Shown here: positions 25,350 through 37,849 of the stretch, in pieces
How positions within the stretch are numbered: the first letter of the stretch is position 1
How the letters are laid out: each line of letters opens with the position of its first letter
From: Boswellia sacra
Taxonomy: Eukaryota > Streptophyta > Magnoliopsida > Sapindales > Burseraceae
Reading direction: 5' to 3'
Assembly: GCA_013180625.2 (NCBI GenBank)
Contig: SNVD02014099.1
Coordinates: 186,001-250,000 of the forward strand
Length of the DNA: 64,000 bases
Notes under the pieces: model-generated
Databases searched by the model: none
The model's input: only the letters and a program-made list of their open reading frames with translations
What the model was told of the DNA's origin: nothing
Made by a program: the position numbers and the translations under genes

Positions 25350-25493
25350 TTTATGAGTATTTCTTATTCCTTGATGAAACGCTAGTAGATTTGTGAAAAG
25401 AAAATCTTAATTCCCGTTGGACATAGATAGTAAAAATTCCTGTATTAATGGTCCTTTTAGTGGCATATTTTTTTGTATTCAGTTTATATTTCT

Positions 25494-26359
25494 TGTGAGA
25501 TCTGAAAGTATAATTAGTTATACGTAATGTAACAGTAAACTGTAGTATAAAACGACACAGGAGGATTTACGTGGTTCAGTTGTTAAAACCTACATCCACG
25601 TACAACTTAAAGCTACAATTTAGTAAGTTCTTATTTTTACAATCTTTAGATGCGTTTATAATGTTGACTCACTCTCACACATTGACCTAATCTTTGCAAA
25701 ACAAAATTCCTCCACGATTTTAAACTCTAGTGACACTGCCTACTCTTTGTTGTTGACAACTTAACAATACAATGTTAAGTAAACTATAACATCCACAATG
25801 TCTGACAATGAATTACATAAACACTCAACTCGCAAGTTCTCTCAAGTGTATACTAACTCAAACAAACCTCATTGAAATTCGTGCACGATCACAATCTCTC
25901 ATACATGAAAAACATAATCAAAGATGCATTCCAATTTTTGCGTTGAAGCTCTCCTTAATAATCTTGAAATGCCTTAACATACACAATTGTATATAAGTTA
26001 TATGAAATAACACTATATACATATACAGTGTGAAATCCGGTTGCCCTTTCTCACCAATATCTTGTAGAATCTCAATCAAACTCAATTGATAAGAATAGGA
26101 TAAAGATCAATAATATAGGAAATGATATAGATAATATCCTAAACAAAATAGGACATAAATAAATATACTCCTAATTGAGCTAGGATACTATAATAATGTC
26201 ATAATCTAAAAGAGATATTCAATATAAAAAAATACTTCCTAAAATAGACTTCTAGAAACAGTAAAATAAGAAATAATATAACACAATGTTTGAATTACGA
26301 GTTTGTCCAAAATAATCATGTGCAATGCACATGCTGATGTGTCACGTTTGGCACTAATA
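25494..26359 (-). repeat. 3' LTR of the Sirevirus-like element
   Basis: 866 bp, TGTGAGATCTG...GGCACTAATA (end mutated from CACTAACA). The reverse complement of ATCTCTCGCTTTTTGG just inside gives a polypurine tract. Confidence 0.9.
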
Positions 26360-26899
26360 ATCTCTCGCTTTTTGGCAACTTGTGATGAAAACATTAAACT
26401 ATTTCTGAACAAAAAACAACATATAAAGATAAGTCTAATGCAACTGAAAACAAACATACCACACATTACTGAAAAGGCCATACCAAAAAAGGTAACGATT
26501 TTTCAGTTATAAAACACATAACAGAATAAGTCATAACAGAAAATGGAAAAATGCAAATAACCTGCAAGAAAAACAAAAATCAGAGCTAATGGAATTAACC
26601 TATCAAATACCTTGCAAGTAAAATGATATGCAAGAACATAAAACAAAACACAAACCACGAAATAGTTTAGGTCCTGCAAATAAAATTAGAGCAAGAGAGA
26701 GCAAATAAGTCATAGTGTCTCGTCCTTACAAGGTTGGTGCATAAGTTCAAAGCAAAATAAAAGATAAAAGTCATGTCATCAAAAATCTCTCCTCCTTGGT
26801 TATAGCACAAGTTTCAAAAGCTAAAGAAGAAAAAATAACTAAAAGAGCAAAAGAAACATGAACTGGTATCAGTTCAATCTGGCAGACTTCCTACGAAGG

Positions 26900-28620
26900 G
26901 ATGAAGATGGAAGGGTAGGTGGTCTTTCTTCCATGCCATCTTTCATTTTGAAACGTTTTCCTGTAGTGGAGGGAGTAGGTGGGGTGGGCTGCTCAAGAGT
27001 TACAGGGGTAGCTTACTATTTTGATGTATCAGAAGAAGATGCAGTGACAGTTACCACTAGCTGTCGAATTTCACTTTCCTTTCTTTCTACACTAGTTTCT
27101 ATGGGCTGTGACTCTTTAATACTTTGGTGCAAGCCCATGAGAGATTCAGCTACAAGCTCTGTGGGATGCTTCTCTGCTGCTACTTACTTTGGCGCTGTTG
27201 TTGCTTCCTCTAAGTCAGGAACTGAGTCATTTTCATGTTTTGGTGTAACACATTCTTCTTGAACTTGATCTTTTGGTTCATCCTAAAGCTCTGGAACAAT
27301 TTCAGCAACAGGTTTCTCCTTAACAGACTTCTTCTGCACCATCTTGACTTTTTCTTTAGCTTAGTACCTTTGGCTTTCTTTTTCAATTTCTTTTCCTTCT
27401 TCTTCCTTGCTTGCTTGTCTGTCTCAACTTGTTCAGTCTGTTCTTCTATTGCTCTATGCTCCTCTGGTTGTTCCTCCGTGATATCATTAGCTTACATAGG
27501 AGTTTATTCTTCTACAACATCTTTTCCTTCAAATTTCCTCTCAATACAGATTGCTTAGCCTTGATTTCCTTGATATCCTATGCAATATCCACTAAAGTAG
27601 CATTGATTAAAGTTAATTAATTGGTCCTCCACATTACTCATGGGATTGTTTATGACCTTTCTTAGCCTCAATATAGGAGTAGACATATCAGACTTGTCAT
27701 GTAATCTGGTTAAGAAACCTTTAGTGATAAGCTTGGACAAAATTTCACGAGTTTCTGGTGGACTTATAGGTATACCATTTAGTGCCAAAATGCCTTGAAT
27801 CAAACAAGGAAACACAAGCAAATGATAATTTGACTTATATGGTACAATTTGAACAATCATCCTATATATCCACAAGCCTAAATTAGTCGGTCTATTTTTG
27901 CCCAAACAGAACAGAAATTTAACCCTATCTTCTTTGACTTGATTTTGATGGGAGGAGGGAAACCAATCAAATTGAGTTATCTTATGTAGAACCTTATATT
28001 TCTTAATGAGATATTGTTGACCAATTGCATCTCTAGGGTTTCATACCAAATCATCATGACTTGTTAAGTCTTTAAGTACAATCTCCACATCAAAACTGTC
28101 ATCAATAAAATGCAAGCTCCCAATAGGAATATCAAAAAATTTATTAATCACATTTAGAGAAAATTTTACCAACAATATACCTTCAGATAATAAAAGCTTT
28201 TTGTATCATCAACGGACTCAGGTATATTGGCATAAAACGCTTGAATTAGAGACTTGATAGAGGTAGAAAATTGTTTACCATTCTAGTCCAATAAATAAAC
28301 TCTGAGAGCTCTCCCAAACCATATCCGTGGAAGTCAGAGACCTTCACTTGTCATTTTATCTGTAGCTTCCTCTTTGAAGTATACTTCAAGAAATTGTTTT
28401 TCACTTCTACCGTGAGAAACTCATTGAACTTGGGCTTGATTTTGTCCTTCATCCTCACAACAAGAACTGACTTATCGTCACTTATTACAAGATTAATCGA
28501 GATCTCTACATGTTGCTGTTGTGACTCTTGTGACTACAAACTGTCATGAACAGTGTGATCAAAACTGCTTGACAAGGATGTGTCTCTGATTGATTTGTCA
28601 GATTTAGTTGAAGAAGCCAT
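26900..28620 (-). pseudogene. Additional (envelope-like) ORF remnant downstream of pol
   Basis: Reading left from an ATG at 28620 (MASSTKSDKSIRDTSLSS), with a TAG after about 36 codons. Recognisable blocks are IQAFYANIPESVDDTKSFYY-like sequence near 28230 and, in the longest open part (27905-27555), NRPTNLGLWIYRMIVQIVPY and FPCLIQGILALNGI. A Lys/Glu-rich coiled tail follows (near 27420-27330, KKEKKLKKKAK-like). These resemble the plant transposon 'envelope-like / putative plant transposon protein' ORF found after pol in Sireviruses. Function is unknown and no membrane segment is obvious in what remains. Confidence 0.6.
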
Positions 28621-29556
28621 TGATGAGGTTTGAGCTATGCAACGGTTTCTGAAGTAGAGAGATATACGAAATAAGAGAGAGAGTAGAAGACTGAATGCTA
28701 CACGACTAGCCTTAACTGTGTTTTTGATATACTTGGAAAGAAACTAAGTTTTAATCTAATTTAGTTTCTAATAAAATTTCAAATTTTAATTGTTTTTCCA
28801 AAACAAACTCATTAATATCATTAATTAGATAAATTCAAAAATTCTATTTTGATTAAAATAAGGAATTTTACTAGAGTAAGGATTCCGGCCACTGAAGTTT
28901 TCTCCCCTTCAATCCAATAAAGTTAACATGGCACTTTGACACTTGGACACACAAGAAAGTCAAATTTCAGTTAGGTTTAGACAACATCGTATGATATAAA
29001 AACCATATCAGAAATCAATTACGATGAACATAACAGGCATATTTGAATATCATATGAATCATTCTAAGGAAACATATCCTAGAGCTGTTTATCATAATCA
29101 TAAGAAGGCTGTGTAATATTATTTTTCATTCAATTGCAATGTCAACATTGTGACACATTTAACATAAATTAATCTCATTGAATTTTTAATTCAATGCAAC
29201 AGCTGTCACACAATATAGAAGTAACCCTTTTCATTTGAGTGGGTACCTTTAACATATTTCTTAGATACCTTGAGGTCACTCTCAAGATGGCTTTCATACA
29301 TCATATATTGGTAGCTCTCTCTATATTTTTCATTTTTAATTAGTATAAAAACACAACAAAGATTACAGCTCACACATGCTCGATCAGAAGAATACTTATG
29401 ATATTATAGATATAATTAGCATAACAGAAAGTAATGTTCATTTAGAAAACTAACAAATGCCTAAGGCCTTTCTTAGATTCTTCAAGTCTTGTTGCATCTA
29501 ATGCCTTAGTAAACAAGTCAACCAATTATTTTCAGTGGAGATATGTTCAATGTTTA

Positions 29557-30880
29557 TCAACGTTGACTCCAAAGCTCCCTTATAAAATGATATCTAATGT
29601 CAATGTGCTTTGTTCTAGAATGTTGAACTGGATTTTTGGAAATGTTTATAGCACTAGTATTATCACAAAACACAGTTATAGGTTTTTTGTTTTCAATACC
29701 ATAGTCACTTAGCATTTGCTTCATCCAAAGTAGTTGTGTACAACAACTCCTTGCTGCAATATATTCTACTTCTACCGTAGACAAAGAGATGGACTTTTGC
29801 TTTTTGCTGTCCCAAGAAACTAAATTGGTACCAATAGAAAAACATCCACCTGATGTGCTCTTCCTATCATTTGCATTCCCTGCCCAATTGGCATCATTGA
29901 ACCATGCAAGACAAGCATTTGTATCTTTAGAAAACCATATTCCATAGTCATAGGTTCCATACACATGCCTGATGATTCGTTTAATTGTTGCCAGGTGTGT
30001 TTCCTTGGGATTTGCTTGAAATCTTACACATAATCCTATACTAAAACATAAATCTGGTCTGCTTGCAGTGAGGTACCATAAGCTGCCAATGATGCTTCTG
30101 TACTGACTTGTATCAATCTCCTTTCCTACACCATCTTTGAAAAGTTTCAAGTTAGCACAAATAGGAGTTCTCATAGGCTTTGCCTTTTCAAGTTCAAATC
30201 TCTTTACAAGATTCTTAGCATATTTTGATTGAGATATGAATATCCCATCATCCATTTGCTTAACCTGCAATCCAAGAAAGAAATTCAATTCTCCTACCAT
30301 GCTCATCTTAAACTTTTTCTACATCAACTTGACAAACTCATCAATCTTATTTTTGTTAGTTGATCCAAACACAATGTCATCCGTTTATACTTGAGCAATA
30401 ATAAAATAACTAGATGCATGTTTAATAAAAAAAGTCTTATCATTACTGCCCCTAGTATATCCTCTCTTAATCAAAAAGTTTGTCAACCTTTCATACTAAG
30501 CTCTAGGAGCTTGTTTCAAGCCATATAAAGCTTTATGCAACTTGTATATATTATTAGGATGTTTAAGATCTTAAAATCCTTTAGGCTATTCAACAAAAGC
30601 CTCTTCATTAAGATAGCCATTCAAGAACGCTGTCTTAATATCCATTTGATAAGCAAGTAATAGTAAGTAGTAATCTGATAGACTTAAGTCTAGCTACTGG
30701 TGTGAAGGTTTCATCAAAGTCAATGCCTTTTACTTATGTGTAACCTTATGCCACTTGCCTAGCTTTATTTCTAATTACTTGTCCATTCTCATCAGTTTTA
30801 TTCTTAAAGATCCACTTAGTTCCAATGACATTTGCATTTTGTGGCCTAGGAACTAATTTCCAAACTTTATGTCTTTTAAA
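29557..30880 (-). pseudogene. Copia reverse transcriptase and RNase H of the Sirevirus-like element
   Basis: The RT catalytic region near 30360 reads TDDIVFGSTN, with a stop replacing the Tyr of YVDD. The downstream open part (30306-29557) reads GELNFFLGLQVKQM, then the RNase H domain (DANWAGNANDRKSTSG; CDNTSAINISKNPV; RTKHIDIRYHFI). Further RT upstream (about 30880-30480) is in several frames with stops. Confidence 0.9.
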
Positions 30881-31379
30881 CTAATTAAGTTCATCTTGCA
30901 TAGCTTGAATCCAAACATCCTCTTTTAAAGCTTCTTTTACGTTATTTGGTTCAACTAGTGACACATAACAAGCAAATCTTACCCGATTTCTTACCTTGCT
31001 TCTAGTCTTCATCATCCCATTTAGATTTCCTATGATTAAGCTGGTTGGATGTGCCTTTTGTATCCAGGAAGGTGGATCTTTTCTTTCATCTTCATTTTTG
31101 ATTAAATTTATGTCTAGATCTAGGTTGTTAGACATCGTTGTTGTGTTTGTCGTAACAACTGTTTTCTCCTTTTTTATAACAGCATCGTTTTCATCACTAC
31201 TACTGAATGGTGTTGAACTTTATGTTTCTTCCGTGAAGTTGGTTATGCTTTGTTCATGAGAATAGTTTGCATAATCATCCAGGTCATCAAACACCACATT
31301 TGCAGACTCCATTATAGATTCAGTTCATAGATTATAAACTCGAAATGTCTTGCTGTTCAATACATATCCCACAAAGACT

Positions 31380-32530
31380 CCTTTATCACTTTTAGGATCG
31401 AATTTACCTAACTACTCTCTGTCATTTGAGATGTAACACATGTATCCAAGGATAGGAAAATACTTCAAGTTAGGTTTTCTTCCTTTTAAAATCTCATAAG
31501 GAGTTTGATTAGAGCTAGATCTTAGGAAAACTCTATTTGAAATATAACAAACAGTGCTAATTGCTTCAGCCTTAGCTTTTCGGTCAACTTTTTGCTATTG
31601 AGCATCACTCTAGCCATTTCTTGAAGTGTCCTATTTTTTCTCTACCATTCTATTAAGGTGTTTTGGAGGCTGAATATTCATGTGCAATTCCAAGGTATTT
31701 GCAAAAATTAGCATAGCTGATATTTTTAAACTCTTTGTCTGATCACTTCTTATCCTTACTATCTTGCCAGTGCTCCTGTTTGCTCATTTTCAAGCTTAAC
31801 ACAAAGATTCCTTAAAGCTTCAAAAGTGTTAGATTTTTCTCTAATAAAATCAACCAAGCATACCTAGAGAAATTATCAACACAAACAAATACATATCTTT
31901 TACCATAAATGCTTTCAATCTACATGGAACCAATGAGATCCATGTGAAGCAAATCAAGTATTTTAGATGTGCTAAGGTGTAATATAGACTTTTGTGTTCC
32001 TTTGATTTGTTTATCCAATTGACATGGTCCACAAACTCCATCAGTTTTATCATTAAATTTAGGAACACCTCTAACAGCACCTAATTTAGTTAGTTTAACC
32101 AAATCTTTACAGTTTAAATGTCCTAACTTTTGATGCCACAATTCCAAGTCTGATAGCTTAGTGTGAAATGCATTTGATGCCAAGTAGCAATTATCCGAAG
32201 ATTTATTTCCTTCTAAAATGCATTTTCTTACGTCATCTAAAACCATGTATTTGTTTTTAGTAAAGTTAACCATGTACCTGTCATCACATATCTAACTAAT
32301 ATTAATCAGATTAGCTTTTAGTTCCTCAACAAGTAAAACATTTGTAAGTTCAGGTAAGCCTTTAACATATAAAGTTCCCTTACCGATTACCTTGCTCTTT
32401 ACACCATCACCATATATGACATTTCCTTCCCTGGATGCCTCAAAATTTTTTCAAAAGAGATCTATTTCTAGTCATGTGCCTGGAACAACCACTGTCAAAA
32501 TACCACAAGTCATTAGAAGAATTATTAAAT
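31380..32530 (-). pseudogene. Copia protease and integrase of the Sirevirus-like element
   Basis: The protease motif WYFDSGCSRHMTRN lies near 32500. GAG-pre-integrase and the integrase zinc-binding HHCC (HQKLGHLN ... CGPCQLDKQIKG) are in 32273-31920, followed by LDLLHMDLIGSM, the start of the DDE core. The rest (to about 31380) is interrupted by stops and frameshifts. Confidence 0.88.
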
Positions 32531-32599
32531 GAAGTAAAAGTAACATTACAAACTGTTATGTTTTTCTTAACCCACTGCAGTTGTGTCTTTGGTGACTTC

Positions 32600-34310
32600 C
32601 TAATCTATTTTGATCTTTCACGCAAAAGATTCAACAATTTAAAATATCTAGGTCTGATGTGCCCTTTGATACCATAAAAATAACATGTTGGAAAGAATGT
32701 TCTCAGTTTTTCAGGACTGGATTTAAAAGAGTTCAAAGGAGTAATAAAAGCATCATTACTTTTTGAACTAGGACTTGTCTTCTCTGAGCTAAGTTCAGAA
32801 GTTTGACCTGATGTTGAAGCTTTCACAAACACTATTTTTGATGAAGATACAACATTACCTTCTGAATAAACTAATTCATGTTTATTGGAACTGTCTCTTC
32901 CAAGACTCATGACTTGATTAAGTTTTGCTGAACCAATTCTGAGTTGATTAACACAACTTTTGCTCTCAACCAATTCTGCTATAATTTTCTCAATATATAC
33001 TCTTTTATCTTTCAAGGCAAACTCCAGTTCATTGCTAAGATTTTCAACAAATTATTAGTCACATTTCAAAACTTCATTTTCCTTTTTTAGAATTCTAATT
33101 TCCTCTTTTTGGTCCAGCCATTTAGGATAGAGTGCATTGTATGTTTCCTACAACTCCTCATAGTATTCTGGATTATTTTTTGTGTCTGAATTTTCATCAT
33201 CAGTTCTGTTTTTTCAGTTGTAATAGACATAATGGATTTGCCTTTATCAGCTACGGATGCTGTGAATGCAAAAAAGTTACTTATGCATTCTTGTTCATAT
33301 GAGTCAATCTCAGAATCATCACTCTAGATAGCTAACAACCCTTTATTCTTCTATTTTGGATTAGCACATTCAGATTGAATATGTCCATAGCCCGCACACT
33401 CATAGCATTGAACTGAATCTGTCCTTTCTTATCAAGTTGTTTTGACTTCTTCTTGTCATTCTCCTTACTGAATTTTTTGAACTTGAGTTAGATGTCTTTC
33501 CTTGATTCTTTTTCCTGAAATTCAGTTTCATGAACTTGGCATAATTCTTGGTTAAAAGCAATCTATTTTGAATCAGTTTCATCAAGCTCATCATTACTTT
33601 CATCATCAGATTTTTCAGTTTTTCAGTTTTAACATTAAATGCAATGCTTTTTTCGTTTTGCTTCCTAATGCTATGATTAATCTCAAAGTTTTGAAGAATG
33701 CCAATGAGTTCATCAACCTTCATCTTGTTAGTGTTTTTAACTTCCTTAATGGCCAAGATTTTAGGTTAAAATTTATTAGGGACTGATCTAATTATTTGCT
33801 AACAATTTATGCATCAGTAAATGTCTTGCCAAGCATATATGCAGAATTTGTGATGTGGCACGATTTAGAATAAAAATAAGAAATTGACTCATCTTCATGC
33901 ATTATCAAATTCTCAAATTATGAATTTAATCTCATCAATTTAAATGTTTTAACAGAAGTTGTACCTTCATGCTTTACTTGAAGAATGTCCCAAGCTTCTT
34001 TAGCCACTTTGCATCTTGAAATCTTTCCAAAATTATTTAGATCCACAGTCGCAAAAATCGTATTGAGAGCCTTTGAATTCCAGTTAGAATGCCTGGATTC
34101 CTCATTAGTCCAATCCTCTTCAGGTTTAGGTTTTGATTCTCCGAAAGCATTCAATCTTGTTGGTGGTGACTATCTTTTAAATACACTGGTCCATGCCCTG
34201 TCATCAAGAGATTTGATATACATCATCATTCTTACTTTCCAATATGAATAATTACTATCAGCAAGAATAGGTGGTTGTACTCCAGATCCTTCAGTCTGTA
34301 TAAACTCCAT
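32600..34310 (-). pseudogene. Gag of the Sirevirus-like element
   Basis: Starts at ATG 34310 (MEFIQTEGSG). Gag blocks are SNYSYWKVRMMMYIKSLD, EESRHSNWNSKALN, KVAKEAWDILQVKHEGT. One intact CCHC knuckle (CYECAGYGHIQSEC) lies near 33380, and a second knuckle-like motif near 32700 has lost cysteines (CYFYGIKGH). Several in-frame stops. Confidence 0.86.
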
Positions 34311-34356
34311 GCCTTTAAATCAATGTGGTCTTCTTCACTTGTATGATAGTGAATTT

Positions 34357-34368
34357 GCTCTGATACCA
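34357..34368 (-). other. Primer-binding site (initiator-Met tRNA type)
   Basis: The minus strand reads TGGTATCAGAGC just inside the right LTR of the Sirevirus-like element. Confidence 0.92.
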
Positions 34369-34370
34369 AT

Positions 34371-36075
34371 TGTGAGATTTGAAAGTATGGTTAGTTATAC
34401 GTAATGTAACAGTAAACTATAATATAAAATGACACAAAAGGATTTACGTGGTTCGGTTGTTAAAACCTACATCTATAGACAGCAGTGGTGGACTCAAAAT
34501 TTTATCATAAAGGGGCCACCTTTAATATTTTAAAATTGATGTTTAAAAAAACTTCAGTAGTACAAAAGAAATTGTTTAAAAAAAGAATAAATATAGATAA
34601 ATAGGAGATATAATAAATCTTATCTTTCAAAATTAAATAATTCTAATACAATGAATCAAAGTATAAAATACCAATACTTTATAATTTATTTCAGAAATAC
34701 ATATTAGTTATTGTCATTGACAAGTATTTATATTTAAAAACTGTTGCATAATTACTTCATTATCATCTATGAAAAAAATTATTTATAATCTTATATTAGC
34801 ATTATAATCCAAAATTTGAGTTATGCATTCAAAATTTGCAAACAAACCTTTACATTAATCTCAAGGTAACTTTATATTGAATTGTTAACATTTTTTCTAG
34901 ATATGATGATGTCAACTTAAAAAAGAATTTTTTTTTAAATATCTATTCATATTTTTTCTCAAAAATCATTAATTTATAATAACCATTAAATTTTACTCAA
35001 AAAGGCTACAAATGCATAAAAATAATAAGAAGACTCGACCATAATTTTTATTTTTAAAAGAAATTTATTAATTTTTACACTAATTGGTGCATATAAATTA
35101 TAAAGAGAAAGAAATAATATAAATATGATATATAATATATTTATAGAAATATAAGTTTGATAGGGTACTAGTTTAAAAAAGAAAGAAAGAAAAGCAATTT
35201 AAAAACTATTTTTCAAGAAGGGTGTAATTGTAAACTATGAGCAATAAGGGAGTAAAAGAAATTTTTAAAGTTTCAAAAGGGGCCCAGGCCCCCCTGGGTC
35301 CCTTTTTAGGTGCGCTTCTGACGGACAATTTAGAGTTGTAATTCTCTAAGTTCTTATTTGTACAATCTTTAGGTGCGTTTATAGTGTTGACTCACTCTCA
35401 CACATTGACCTAATCTTTGCAAAACAAAATCCCTCCAAGATCTTAAACTCTAATGACACTGCCTACTCTTTGTTATTGACAACTTAACAACACAATGTTA
35501 AGTAAACTGTAACCACAATGTCTGACGTTGAATTACATAAATACTCAACTCGCAAGTTCTCTCGAGTGTATACTAACTCAAATAGACCTAATCAAAATTC
35601 ATGCACGATCACAACCTCTCATACATAAGAGACATAATCAAAGATACATTCAAATTTTTGCGTTGAAGCTCTCCTTAATAAGCTTTAAATGCCTTAACAT
35701 ACACATTTATATATAAGTTATGTGAAATAACATTATATATATACAGTTTGAAATCCGGTTGCCCATTCTCACCAATCTCCTATAGAATCTCAATTAAACT
35801 CAATTGATAAGAAGAGGATAAAGATCAATAATATAGGAAGTGATATTGATAATCTCCTAAAAAAAAGGACATAAATAAATATACTCCTAATTGAGCTAGG
35901 ACAATATAACAATGTCCTAATCTAAAATAGATATTCAATAGAAACAAATACTTCCTAAAATAGACTTCTAGAAACAGTAAAATAAGAAATAATATAACAC
36001 AATGTTTGAATTATATGTTTGTCCAAAATAATCATATGCATGACATATGCTAATGTGTCATGTTTGACACTAACA
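34371..36075 (-). repeat. 5' LTR of the Sirevirus-like element, with a nested insertion
   Basis: It matches 25494-26359 on both sides of an inserted block (about 34484-35326). Without that block its length is about 865 bp, the same as the other LTR. Confidence 0.9.
34492..35322. mobile_element. Non-autonomous insertion in the LTR, probably hAT-like
   Basis: This block is absent from the sister LTR. It starts near CAGTGGTGGACTC and ends near GGTGCGCTTCTG, which pair weakly as inverted ends. The flanks TATAGACA and GACGGACA are only partly alike, so the target duplication is uncertain. The interior is AT-rich without coding, ending in a GC-rich patch (GGGGCCCAGGCCCCCC). Confidence 0.55.
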
Positions 36076-36719
36076 TTTCTAGAAAAGGTTTATGGATGAC
36101 ATATGCTTTATGGAATCCTGCAACTAGAGAGGTTAAAACATTGCCAAAATATAGATACAAGCCTTCAGGCTATGGAAGTTATAATCTAGATTTTATTGGA
36201 TTTGGATTTGATCTGGTGAGTAATGGCTAAAAACTGGTTTTAATCATTGTTTGCCTGATAAAGAAAAAGGTTCGGAAAAAACATGCATCTATGTCATAGT
36301 GTACAATCTCTCTACTGATTGTTGGATACGTCTTGGATGTTCAAAAATTTTTTTAATTGTATATCCTATACCACCTCGCCGGCATACATGCCAATATCTA
36401 AACGAAATTTGTTATTGGCTAATCAATTCAAATATTGATGACCAATTAGGGGTTCTATCATTTCACATGGGTTACTAGGTGTTTGTTAGCCCTAAGACTA
36501 TATGATAATTTTGATGATAACAATATACATTGATTCATTTAGGTATTCCTAATATGTTTATTCATGTGCAAGAATAATATCAATGAAATACTTATAAAAT
36601 CAAGAAAACTTTTATTAAAATGAAGTGTTGAAGTTAGGGAGAAGACTTTATGTTAAAGGCGCCGAAGTTTAAGAATAAGGTTTGATTCAAGGAATATGAC
36701 ACACGAGCAATATTCAATC

Positions 36720-37340
36720 ATTGGTCATATATGTCTCTATAAATGTCCAAATGACGTGATTCTTGAGCATTTAGAAAGCTTACTCAATTAATAATATTTT
36801 GTATGTTTTAAAGAAATTCAAATTTCAAGTGAAAGGTTGTCCAAATCATCATGCAAGTTAAAGGACAAACAAAATCTGCTGACATGAGCACCGAATGGTC
36901 TTTTGTCCATATCTTGAGCTAGAGATATCCAAATGACTTGATTCTTAAGAAATTAGAAATATGATTTAATGGAGCACATTCCATTGAAGAAATTCAAATT
37001 TCAAATGGAAGGTCGAGATAATCATCATGAAATTTAGTGGACTAACACAAGAGGAAAAATCTGCTAACATGAGCACAAAATGGTCTTTTGTCCATATCTT
37101 GAGCTAGAGATATCCAAATGACTTGATTCTTGAGGCGTTTGAAATATTATTTAATGGAGTACATTTCATATCTTTTGAAGAAATTCAAATTTCAAATGGA
37201 AGGCTAACATAATCATCATGCAAATCGGTGGACTGACACAAGGAAGAAAAAAGTGCTGACATGAGGGCCGAATGGTCTTTTGTCCATATTTTGAGGTAGA
37301 GATATCCACATGACTTGATTCTTGAGATGTTGGAAAGCTT
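36720..37340 (+). repeat. Tandem array inside the solo LTR, about 3-4 copies of 185-190 bp
   Basis: Each unit carries TGGTCTTTTGTCCATAT (36897, 37081, 37273), followed by GAGATATCCA-ATGACTTGATTCTT and AAATTCAAATTTCAA. A more diverged first copy lies near 36720. Spacings are about 184 and 192 bp. Confidence 0.88.
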
Positions 37341-37849
37341 ATTCAAATGTGTAGATCTTTTATATTTTATAAATTTTAAATTTCAAATACCTTCCCAGTG
37401 GGCGTCTTGCTTGCTATTGACATTTTGACCATTGCCAAAAATGGCCAACAAGATTACGGTTTTTATGGTGGGTAGAAAATTTGGAGATGGTGTCTTCACT
37501 TGAATAAGCTCATCTCATTTGCCGATACAAGGAGCCATTCTCCCATGCATTTCATAGGAATCTATCAAGCAACAAATAAGAGAAATATCAAGTTTAGAGA
37601 GCTTTTATATTCTTTATCTACTCTTTGAGGGGAGTTGTATTTTTATTGTAAACAATTTTCTTTGTTCTTGTATTTTGATGAGAGTGAGATCACTCTGGTA
37701 AAGGATAATTATTATCCTTGAGAGAATCCTTGGTATGGTGTCATCAAGTGTTAAAAATTTGAGAGAACTCTTGGTGTGGTGTTATCAAGAGTTGAAGGAA
37801 GAAGTCTTTGTGAGGTTGTTCATCAAGCAAGTTGTACAGAATTCTACAA

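Larger units (their letters stand above)
25494..36075 (-). mobile_element. Sirevirus-like Ty1/copia retrotransposon (10.6 kb)
   Basis: LTRs lie at 25494-26359 and 34371-36075 (the latter enlarged by an insertion). The ends are TGTGAGAT...CACTAACA. A perfect 5-bp target duplication TTTCT is at 25489-25493 and 36076-36080, inside the F-box gene. The PBS is at 34357-34368. Order on the minus strand: gag, protease, integrase, RT, RNase H, then about 3.2 kb including an additional ORF remnant before the polypurine tract and 3' LTR. Copia pol order plus an extra 3' ORF and large size fits the Sirevirus/Maximus group. All ORFs carry stops or frameshifts. Confidence 0.9.

Noticed and set aside
26858..27558. 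Plus-strand open frames of 134 and 107 codons
   Set aside because: They are antisense to the Ser/Lys-rich tail of the envelope-like ORF remnant and have no family motif.
36251..36478. Separate small gene of 75 codons
   Set aside because: It is the FBA-domain piece of the split F-box gene (NLSTDCWIRLG), not an independent gene.
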